This document shows positions 27,944 to 34,544 of a stretch of DNA of 64,000 nucleotides, piece after piece. The notes under the pieces were generated by a model that did no database searches, was not told where the DNA came from, and was given only the letters and a program-made list of their open reading frames with translations. Position numbers and translations under genes: made by a program. The DNA is from Arcobacter sp. F2176 (GTDB lineage: Bacteria; Campylobacterota; Campylobacteria; Campylobacterales; Arcobacteraceae): assembly GCF_004116465.1 (NCBI RefSeq), contig NZ_PDJV01000009.1:62001-126000 (forward strand). The letters are read 5' to 3'. Each line of letters starts with the position of its first letter. Position 1 is the first letter of the stretch.

Positions 27944-29276
27944 CTGCGTCTGTTACATCATCTTTTGTTAAGCTTATTCCATTTGCACTAGCAACATCAA
28001 CCATAGTATCACCAAGTTTTCTCATTTCATTTTTAAGTTTTACAATCACTTTTGACATAGGACTTGTTGGTCTTATTTGATAATCAAAATGTTCTTTTGT
28101 TTTTGCAGTTTCGTCTACTAAGGCAATTTTTTCTTCAATTGATTTCATAAGTTTTTCAATTTTTGCTTTAGAATCTCCATCCACTTTATCTAAAAGAGAT
28201 GGGCCATATTTTTTCCCATTATAAGTTGAAGTTAAAATGTTTTTGAAACCTTGATAATTCATAGCGATATCTCTATGCGTGTTATCAGAAAAACAAGAGT
28301 GTTCATCTTCTTCAGATGGTGTTAATACCGCAACTGCAATTCTTTCATTTGCTAATTCTGATTTCATAAATACACCCATACCTGCAATGATTTGTTTTAA
28401 AGCATCATTTTGAGATATGTTTTTTGATGCATTATCACCTTTTAATTGATCTAAAATAGCAGCTCTATATAATCCTTTAGTTCCATCAACATTTTTTGCC
28501 CAAGCAGAAGTTACAACTTCTAAGTCACTTACTATTTTTTGTGAAGCAGCTTTTAAATACTCTAATCTTCTTGGAGCATCTACATCACTTGTAAAGTCAC
28601 TAAGTGGTCTTTGACCTGCTGTCATTGGTCCATTAGTAATTGAATCTTTTAAGAAATTTGAATAATCTTGATCTTGTCCCCATAATAAAAATTCTACGGC
28701 ATGGTATCCACTTGCAACATTTGCCTCTCCACCATTTTCATTTAATTCTGAAATAGCATTAGCAGTAATTTTTGTTACATCAACTGGTTTTGCATCTTCT
28801 CCTCCTGGATTAAATACTCCAACAGTATCAATAATATTACCTGCTGTTTTTTTACCATTTGCATCAATTGTATAATCAATCATATTTTCATCTAATGGCC
28901 AAGCATTAATTTGTCCTTCTAAGGCATCATAACTTTTTGCAACCCATCCATCTTCTGCATCAATTGGACCATTTGATAATCTAAATGCTTCAGTTTGACC
29001 ATAACTTTCTCTTGAAGTTAACCAAGCATTTTTTGCATTTTGTAAACTTTCTTCTGTAGGATTAGAAGCAAATTTATCAATTGCTGTTACCAAAGCTTTT
29101 GCATCATTTAATGCATCTGTATAATTATCAATTGCAATATTAGCATAAGCTTCTAATATTGTTTTTGATTTAACAACTTCTTGTTTAGTGCCAGTATTTG
29201 ATTCCGTAACGCAACCAGTTAGTGCAATTGCAGTTACAACTGAAAGTGAGATTAGTAGTTTTTTTGTGTTATTCAT
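27927..29276 (-). CDS. irpA: Imelysin-family lipoprotein (IrpA-like)
   Basis: A 449-aa lipoprotein with a signal peptide ending in the lipobox LTGC, so it is tethered to a membrane. Imelysin hallmarks are the GxHxxE motif in SGYHAVEFLLWGQDQD and the surrounding FRLSNGPID and GEANVASGYH segments. Imelysins are iron-regulated outer-surface or periplasmic proteins. Peptidase activity is doubtful, and a metal-binding role like that of EfeO is likely. It heads a tightly overlapping operon of imelysin, DUF1111, short imelysin, hydroxylase and peroxidase genes. A -10-like TATAAT lies about 50 nt upstream of the ATG. Confidence 0.9.
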   Translation of the reverse strand: MNNTKKLLISLSVVTAIALTGCVTESNTGTKQEVVKSKTILEAYANIAIDNYTDALNDAKALVTAIDKFASNPTEESLQNAKNAWLTSRESYGQTEAFRLSNGPIDAEDGWVAKSYDALEGQINAWPLDENMIDYTIDANGKKTAGNIIDTVGVFNPGGEDAKPVDVTKITANAISELNENGGEANVASGYHAVEFLLWGQDQDYSNFLKDSITNGPMTAGQRPLSDFTSDVDAPRRLEYLKAASQKIVSDLEVVTSAWAKNVDGTKGLYRAAILDQLKGDNASKNISQNDALKQIIAGMGVFMKSELANERIAVAVLTPSEEDEHSCFSDNTHRDIAMNYQGFKNILTSTYNGKKYGPSLLDKVDGDSKAKIEKLMKSIEEKIALVDETAKTKEHFDYQIRPTSPMSKVIVKLKNEMRKLGDTMVDVASANGISLTKDDVTDADETKL

Positions 29277-29297
29277 ATTTTATTTTCCTTTTAAAAT

Positions 29298-29330
29298 GCG
29301 TAAGTTACGCTTGGTTTAGATTTTATTATA
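29298..29330 (-). promoter_or_regulatory. Promoter and palindrome upstream of the imelysin operon
   Basis: On the minus strand TATAAT (29330-29325) is a good -10 element. About 15 nt downstream, in the predicted 5' leader, is the perfect 13-nt palindrome GCGTAAGTTACGC (29298-29310), ending 21 nt before the imelysin ATG. The GC-rich ends stand out in AT-rich DNA. It could bind a repressor over the transcription start region or form a short hairpin. Confidence 0.5.
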
Positions 29331-29425
29331 ATTGTTATACCATCATAATCAACATAAGTCAGATGTCAGAGAAAAACGCAATATCTCATGATTCTGTATC
29401 TTTTTCATTTATTCCTTTCTTTAGA

Positions 29426-29590
29426 TTAAGCAAGCAACTCTTTTGCAAATAAATGTGCTTTAGTTGAATCAATATTCTTATGTTTCATATTCAAAACTTT
29501 AACTATTGAACATACCATTCTTGAACTCTTTTCAAGACCAGATTCTCTAAGTACTTTTCTAATTTCTCTTTTCAAAAGTAAATCAGACAT
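29426..29590 (-). CDS. Small Fur-linked protein (54 aa), unrecognised
   Basis: The ORF begins with ATG at 29590, with AAAGGA nine bases upstream, and ends with TAA at 29426. The product is basic and probably all-helical (MSDLLLKREIRKVLRESG at the N-terminus, HLFAKELLA at the C-terminus), without signal peptide or membrane segment. I do not recognise a family. Fur-like boxes lie directly upstream (29604-29620 and 29654-29672). The gene faces the same way as the imelysin operon, so it may be an iron-responsive small protein and the first cistron of that unit. Coding status rests on the SD, start, length and context only. Confidence 0.55.
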   Translation of the reverse strand: MSDLLLKREIRKVLRESGLEKSSRMVCSIVKVLNMKHKNIDSTKAHLFAKELLA

Positions 29591-29603
29591 GAATTAATCC
29601 TTT

Positions 29604-29620
29604 ATGATAATAATTCTCAT
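29604..29620. promoter_or_regulatory. Fur-box-like palindrome (site 1)
   Basis: ATGATAATAATTCTCAT is a near-perfect palindrome resembling the Fur 7-1-7 consensus (TGATAAT-A-ATTATCA) with one mismatch. It overlaps the SD region of the 54-aa minus-strand ORF, so bound Fur could block its transcription or translation start region. Confidence 0.65.
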
Positions 29621-29653
29621 AATCCTACAAAAAGAAAACTTAATTTATGATAA

Positions 29654-29672
29654 AATGATAATTATTATCATT
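29654..29672. promoter_or_regulatory. Fur box (site 2, perfect palindrome)
   Basis: AATGATAATTATTATCATT is a 19-nt site matching the classical Fur consensus almost exactly. It sits between the divergent 54-aa ORF/imelysin side and the TolC-MacAB operon, so one repressor could control both directions. Confidence 0.8.
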
Positions 29673-29678
29673 AAAATT

Positions 29679-29754
29679 TAAGATATTTTATGTTTTTTTT
29701 GCTAAAAGGTAAAATATCTTATAATATTAATAATGATTATCTAAATTGATTATG
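29679..29754 (+). promoter_or_regulatory. TolC-operon promoter with inverted repeat and third Fur-like site
   Basis: TAAGATATTTTA (29679-29690) and TAAAATATCTTA (29710-29721) form a perfect 12-bp inverted repeat around a T-rich 19-nt spacer. Its right arm runs into a -10-like TATAAT at 29720-29725. Immediately downstream, 29729-29754 contains two Fur-like half sites (ATAATGATTATC and TTGATTATG). This is consistent with an iron-repressed promoter for the exporter genes beginning at 29808. Confidence 0.55.
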
Positions 29755-29807
29755 TTAATAAACTATTAATTAATTACTTATATAATACAAATAAAAAAAG
29801 GTAATTT

Positions 29808-30995
29808 TTGTATAAACTAATTATTATGCTAGTTCTCTGTTCATTACTTAATGCAAATGAATTAGAAGTGTTAAAAGATAGCAAAAAAGTACTAAGACAA
29901 ACAGAAAAGAAGATAATCCAAAAGAACTATGAATCTTCAAAAAATGATTGGATATCTCCAATTACTATTAGCTCAGGATTAAACAGAAGTCATTCTTTTA
30001 ATTCTGAAAGTGATAGTTTAACAAAAAGTGTTTCAATTGGATTTTCTCAATCAATATATAAATCAGGAGGAATAGAGTTTACAATCAAGAATGCAAAAGA
30101 TGTGCTAAACTCTGATCTAATAGCTTGGGAGATTGAAAATAAAGCAATTTTAGAGACAATTTACGAGACTTTATTAGAAATTAAAAAGGTAAAACTGCAA
30201 ATTGAACAAAGTGAATACTCTTTAAAAAATAAAGAAATAGAGTTAATCTTAAAAAAAATTCAATATGAAGCTGGAAATGCAGATATTACAGAATTAAATG
30301 ATGCAATTATGTCAAAAAATACTCAATACAAAGAGAATATATCTTTAAAAAATTCACTAAAAGATAAAGAATATGAATTGTCTAAATATACAAATTTAAA
30401 ATATAACCAAATAGATTTGATTGACTTTAAAATAATAGACAAAAATGAATTTTTGAAAAATAATTTGAATATTAAATATGAAAATTCTAAAGTGAAAGTT
30501 TTAGATAGTTCTTATAAAAAGTTAAAGAGCTCGTATCTTCCTCAACTTTCAGTGGGAACAAATTATTCATATTCAAGAAATGAAAATCTTCAAAGTGATA
30601 CGCAATCAACTTCAAAAAATGGTTCTATTTCTTTGAATTTATCTATGCCTATTTATGATATAAATAAATCTAGTACAGTAGAAAAATCAAGATTAGAACT
30701 TCTTAAACAAAAAATTGCACTTAATGATATAAAAGATGAAACTTTGTATGAGTATGAACAAATATTAACTCAAATAGATACATATGAACAACAAAGTAAA
30801 ATTATAAAAGAAAATTTAAATTTATATGATGAATTAATAAATGCTAATCGGAATTCAAATGAATCAGGAATGAGTTCTGATTATGATTTAGAGATATTGG
30901 AAAACACAAAAAAAATTAATGAATATGATTTGACAATAAATAATATTGATATAAAACTTCAATATTCTAAATTATATTTTAAAACAAAGGTATAA
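29808..30995 (+). CDS. TolC-family outer-membrane efflux protein
   Basis: A 395-aa outer-membrane factor with a signal peptide (LIIMLVLCSLLNA) and long coiled-coil helices rich in Lys, Glu and Asn. The paired domains have the TolC-like SVSIGFSQSIYKSGG and SLNLSMPIYD repeats. It would form the exit duct of a tripartite exporter. TTG 29808 is chosen as the start, with AAGG a few bases upstream. The adaptor gene starts 4 nt after its stop. Fur-type sites upstream suggest iron-repressed expression and a role in siderophore or metal-complex efflux. Confidence 0.85.
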   Translation: MYKLIIMLVLCSLLNANELEVLKDSKKVLRQTEKKIIQKNYESSKNDWISPITISSGLNRSHSFNSESDSLTKSVSIGFSQSIYKSGGIEFTIKNAKDVLNSDLIAWEIENKAILETIYETLLEIKKVKLQIEQSEYSLKNKEIELILKKIQYEAGNADITELNDAIMSKNTQYKENISLKNSLKDKEYELSKYTNLKYNQIDLIDFKIIDKNEFLKNNLNIKYENSKVKVLDSSYKKLKSSYLPQLSVGTNYSYSRNENLQSDTQSTSKNGSISLNLSMPIYDINKSSTVEKSRLELLKQKIALNDIKDETLYEYEQILTQIDTYEQQSKIIKENLNLYDELINANRNSNESGMSSDYDLEILENTKKINEYDLTINNIDIKLQYSKLYFKTKV

Positions 30996-30999
30996 AAAG

Positions 31000-32259
31000 A
31001 TGAATGAAACTTTACAAAATGATTTAGATAAATATAAAAGTAAAAAAGGAAAGAAAAGTAATCTTTTTATAGGAATATTTTTATTATTGATTATTGTTGG
31101 ACTTTGTTTTTATTTTTTTATGTTTAATCAAAATGAACAAAAAGAGTTTCATTATGATACTTCCAAAATCAAGAAAGGTGATTTAGAAGTAGTAGTTTCA
31201 GCTACAGGAAATTTAAAACCAACAAATAGTGTAGATATTGGAATTGAAGTTTCAGGAACAATAAAAGATATATATGTAGATTTTAATGATGAAGTTAAAG
31301 TAGGGCAAATATTAGCAAAACTTGATACTACAAAATTACAATCACAAGTAGATAGTTCAAAAGCTTCATTAACTATTGCAAAAGCAAATTTAAAAGAAAA
31401 TGAAGTAAATGTAAAAAGTAAAAAATTAACTTATACTAGAACATTAAGAATGTATGAACAGTCAGGTGGAAAATATCCTTCTCAAAATATACTTGATGAA
31501 TCAAAATTTGATTATGAAAGTGCTCTTTCAAGCTTTGATTCAATGGAAGCAAAAGTAAAACAAGCAGAGTTTAATCTAAAAACTGATGAACAAAATCTTG
31601 ATAAAGCAGTTGTAAAATCATCTATTAATGGAATAGTTTTAAATAGAGCAGTAGAAGTAGGACAAACAGTTGCTGCATCTATGTCAACACCTGTATTATT
31701 CACTTTAGCAAAAGATTTATCAAAAATGGATTTAGTAGTAAGTATAGATGAAGCAGATGTTGCAGATATAAAAAAAGGGTTAAATGTCACCTTTACAGTT
31801 GATGCTTATCCAAAAGAGACATTTAAAGGAAAGATAAAACAAGTAAGACTAAATCCTGTAGAAGTAAATGGGGTAGTTACATATGAAACTGTAGTTTTAG
31901 TAGACAATGAAAAACTATTTTTAAGACCAGGAATGACTGCTAGTGCAGAGATTATTACAAAAGAATCAAAAGATAAATTACTTGTACCAAATAGTGCTTT
32001 AAGATTTAAGCCTACTTTGAAAAATAAAGAGAACAAAAATGGGGCTGGAATAGTTGGTCCTAAGAGACCAATGGTAAAAAGAGAAGCAAAAAGTGTAGGG
32101 AAAATAGAATTTGGGAATGTTTGGATATTAAAAGACAATAAACCACAAAGAATAAGAATAAAAATTTTGGATACAAACGGTACGGTTACAAGTGTTGAAT
32201 CAAAAGACTTAAAAGTAGATGATGAAGTAATTATTTCTCAAAGTAGTGATGATGAATGA
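31000..32259 (+). CDS. macA: MacA/HlyD-type periplasmic adaptor
   Basis: A 419-aa membrane-fusion protein. One TM helix lies at about residues 22-44, followed by a biotinyl-lipoyl half (GNLKPTNSVDIGIEVSGTI), a coiled-coil hairpin, the second lipoyl half (KSSINGIVLNRAVEVGQTV) and beta-barrel domains. It links the inner-membrane MacB parts to the TolC-like duct. Its last codons overlap the ATPase start by 14 nt. Similar systems secrete siderophores (for example PvdRT-OpmQ) or macrolides. Confidence 0.9.
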   Translation: MNETLQNDLDKYKSKKGKKSNLFIGIFLLLIIVGLCFYFFMFNQNEQKEFHYDTSKIKKGDLEVVVSATGNLKPTNSVDIGIEVSGTIKDIYVDFNDEVKVGQILAKLDTTKLQSQVDSSKASLTIAKANLKENEVNVKSKKLTYTRTLRMYEQSGGKYPSQNILDESKFDYESALSSFDSMEAKVKQAEFNLKTDEQNLDKAVVKSSINGIVLNRAVEVGQTVAASMSTPVLFTLAKDLSKMDLVVSIDEADVADIKKGLNVTFTVDAYPKETFKGKIKQVRLNPVEVNGVVTYETVVLVDNEKLFLRPGMTASAEIITKESKDKLLVPNSALRFKPTLKNKENKNGAGIVGPKRPMVKREAKSVGKIEFGNVWILKDNKPQRIRIKILDTNGTVTSVESKDLKVDDEVIISQSSDDE

Positions 32260-32956
32260 TAATGAAGTAGTAATTGAGTTTAAAAATATAGTTAAGACCT
32301 ATGGAAAAGGGGAAGCTATAACTCATGCCTTAAATGGTATAGATTTTTCTATAAGAAGAGGAGAATTCATATCTATAATGGGAGCAAGTGGAAGTGGTAA
32401 ATCAACTTCTATGAATATAATAGGTTGTTTAGATTCTCCAAGTAGTGGAGAATATCTGTTTAATAACATAAATGTAGAAAAACTAAATAGAAACCAATTA
32501 GCAGTAATAAGAAAGAATTATATTGGTTTTGTTTTTCAAGGCTTCAATCTTTTAGGCAGAACAAGCGCTTTAGAAAATGTGGAATTACCATTAATTTATA
32601 GAAAGGTTCCAACAAAACAAAGAAAAATCTTAGCAATGGAAGCTTTAAAAAAAGTTGGTTTAGAAAGTGTTGCAAATAATGCACCTTCTCAACTTTCAGG
32701 TGGACAACAACAGCGTGTTGCAATTGCAAGAGCATTAGTAACCGATCCTTTAATACTTTTAGCAGATGAGCCAACTGGAAATTTAGACAGTATAAAAAGT
32801 GTTGAAATATTGAATTTATTAAAACAGTTAAATGAAGAGTTAAATATCACAATTATTATGATAACCCATGAAGAGGAGATGGCAGCTTATTCAAATAGGA
32901 TAATTTATTTTAGAGATGGACATATCGATGATAGTTTGAAAAAAGGATTTAAATAA
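32246..32956 (+). CDS. MacB-like ABC transporter ATP-binding protein
   Basis: A 236-aa ATPase of the MacB/LolD class with Walker [10 protein letters not shown]-loop FVFQGFNLL, signature [15 protein letters not shown] and Walker [12 protein letters not shown]. Start codons at GTG 32246, ATG 32249 and ATG 32252 are consecutive and in frame, and the exact choice is open. All overlap the adaptor stop. Unlike E. coli MacB, where ATPase and permease are fused, here they are separate genes that share a single base. Confidence 0.93.
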   Translation: MMMNDNEVVIEFKNIVKTYGKGEAITHALNGIDFSIRRGEFISIMGASGSGKSTSMNIIGCLDSPSSGEYLFNNINVEKLNRNQLAVIRKNYIGFVFQGFNLLGRTSALENVELPLIYRKVPTKQRKILAMEALKKVGLESVANNAPSQLSGGQQQRVAIARALVTDPLILLADEPTGNLDSIKSVEILNLLKQLNEELNITIIMITHEEEMAAYSNRIIYFRDGHIDDSLKKGFK

Positions 32957-34167
32957 TGTTATTAAAAGCCTTTTTAATTGCCATAAAAGAGATAAGAAGA
33001 AATATCTTACGCTCTATTTTAACAGTTTTGGGAATAGTAATTGGAGTTGCTTCTGTTATAGGAATGGTTATGCTAGGTGATGGAACAACCGCTAGTGTAA
33101 AAGAAAATATTGAAAAACTTGGAACAAATATGTTAATCCTTCGTGTTGGACAAGAAAGAAGAGGAGGGCCTAGAACTGATAACAGTGCAAAAGCTTTCAA
33201 GATTGATGATGTTACTGCAATAAAGAATCAAATTGATAATATGAAAGCAGTAGCACCTGATAATAGTACAGGAGTCAATTTAATCTATTTAAATAAGAGT
33301 TATACCTCAAGTGTTGTTGGTACAAACAATGATTATTTTGTAATAAAAGATTGGAAACTAAAAGAGGGAAGATATTTTGATGAAAGTGAATTAAATAGTG
33401 GAAAATCATCTTGTATTTTAGGTACCACAATTGTCAAACAACTATTTGGAAGTGAAAATCCAGTGGGAGCTAAAATAAGACTAAAAAACTTTTCCTGTAA
33501 TGTCATTGGAGTATTAGAGTCAAAGGGAGCTTCAACTTTTGGACAAGATCAAGATGAGATAGTAGTTGTTCCTTTACGAATGTTACAAAGAAAGATTCAA
33601 GGAAATAAAGATGTAAAATCTATAATTATTTCTGTAAATTCAAATAAAAACATCAAAAAAGCCAAAAAAGATATTACACTTTTGATGCAAGATAGAAGAA
33701 GTATAAAAGTAGGGGAAAGTGATAACTTCTATATAAGGGATATGGAAGATTTACTTTCTTCTATGACTTCTACAACACAAATGTTAACTTATTTATTAGG
33801 TTCAATTGCAGCAATTAGTTTACTTGTGGGAGGTATTGGTATTATGAATATTATGCTTGTATCTGTAACTGAGAGAACAAAAGAGATAGGAATAAGACTT
33901 GCTATTGGTGCAATGGAGAGTGAAGTTTTGCTTCAATTCTTAGTTGAAGCTATAGTTTTATCTACACTTGGTGGAATTATTGGAATAATATTAGGTATTA
34001 GTATAGGTTATATCGGTGTTTCATCTTTTGATTTACCATTTATAATAAATGAAAAAATAATTTTAATAGCATTTTTCTTTTCTACTCTTATAGGTGTTGT
34101 TTTTGGATATTTCCCTGCAAGAAAAGCTGCAAGACTTAACCCAATTGATGCATTAAGATATGAATAG
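32956..34167 (+). CDS. MacB-like FtsX-family permease
   Basis: A 403-aa permease. It has an N-terminal TM helix (TVLGIVIGVASVIGMVML), a ~220-residue periplasmic domain, then three TM helices with the FtsX segments GIGIMNIMLVSVTERTKEIG and PARKAARLNPIDALRYE. With the preceding ATPase it forms a MacB-type mechanotransmission exporter. It is the last gene of the TolC-adaptor-ATPase-permease operon and ends 10 nt before a Fur-like site that precedes hemP. Confidence 0.93.
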   Translation: MLLKAFLIAIKEIRRNILRSILTVLGIVIGVASVIGMVMLGDGTTASVKENIEKLGTNMLILRVGQERRGGPRTDNSAKAFKIDDVTAIKNQIDNMKAVAPDNSTGVNLIYLNKSYTSSVVGTNNDYFVIKDWKLKEGRYFDESELNSGKSSCILGTTIVKQLFGSENPVGAKIRLKNFSCNVIGVLESKGASTFGQDQDEIVVVPLRMLQRKIQGNKDVKSIIISVNSNKNIKKAKKDITLLMQDRRSIKVGESDNFYIRDMEDLLSSMTSTTQMLTYLLGSIAAISLLVGGIGIMNIMLVSVTERTKEIGIRLAIGAMESEVLLQFLVEAIVLSTLGGIIGIILGISIGYIGVSSFDLPFIINEKIILIAFFFSTLIGVVFGYFPARKAARLNPIDALRYE

Positions 34168-34176
34168 ATTATAATT

Positions 34177-34194
34177 ATAATAACGATTATCAAT
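34177..34194. promoter_or_regulatory. Fur-box-like site upstream of hemP
   Basis: ATAATAACGATTATCAAT resembles a Fur site, with TAA/ATTATCAAT half-sites and one central deviation. It lies 97 nt before the hemP start, in front of the siderophore receptor operon, which is the expected place for iron control. Confidence 0.6.
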
Positions 34195-34230
34195 TTTAAT
34201 TGAAACTTAAGCTTCTCTTTGTTAATATCC

Positions 34231-34270
34231 CATTAACTTTTAGTTAACCTCATTAACTCTGTGTTAACTA
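34231..34270 (+). repeat. Two 20-bp tandem repeats upstream of hemP
   Basis: CATTAACTTTTAGTTAACCT (34231-34250) is followed directly by CATTAACTCTGTGTTAACTA (34251-34270), with 15 of 20 bases identical. Both carry ATTAAC and GTTAAC half sites two helical turns apart. They lie between the Fur-like site and the hemP start, so they are candidates for a second, activator-type binding region. Confidence 0.6.
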
Positions 34271-34290
34271 AATGAAAATGGAGTATTAGC

Positions 34291-34425
34291 ATGAATGGAA
34301 ACAAAGATAGAAAGATTGAATCAAAAGAGATATTTCAAAAAGGAAACTCTATTCAAATCATCCATGATGGACAAGCTTATTATCTAAAAATAACAAAATC
34401 AAATAAACTAATACTTACCAAATAA
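34291..34425 (+). CDS. hemP: HemP/HmuP family hemin-uptake protein
   Basis: A 44-aa ORF from ATG 34291 to TAA 34425. The C-terminal half (IIHDGQAYYLKITKSNKLIL) matches the HemP family pattern of a short beta-stranded protein ending in KLILTK. HemP/HmuP homologues lie next to haem or siderophore receptor genes and are needed as activators of their expression in several bacteria. Here hemP precedes the TonB-dependent receptor gene and follows a Fur-like site and tandem repeats. A SD is weak (GGAG at 34280-34283). Confidence 0.85.
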   Translation: MNGNKDRKIESKEIFQKGNSIQIIHDGQAYYLKITKSNKLILTK

Positions 34426-34490
34426 ACAAAGTCTAGCCAGCAAAAGTAATTTTTCTACATATAGCCAGCCAAAAAATCAAATCAAATCTT

Positions 34491-34520
34491 TTTAAATAGT
34501 CAAATTATTTTCTATTTAAA
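34491..34520 (+). promoter_or_regulatory. Leader hairpin between hemP and the receptor gene
   Basis: TTTAAATAG (34491-34499) pairs with CTATTTAAA (34512-34520) over 9 bp with a 12-nt loop. It ends 14 nt before the SD GGAGG of the receptor gene. It may be an attenuator or stability element. A short direct repeat TAGCCAGC occurs nearby at 34434-34441 and 34462-34469. Confidence 0.35.
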
Positions 34521-34544
34521 ACTTTTATTTCTTGGAGGAAATGA

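Noticed and set aside
31806-32138. Minus-strand open frame inside the adaptor gene
   Set aside because: It is a shadow of the plus-strand HlyD gene, with no SD or recognisable domain.
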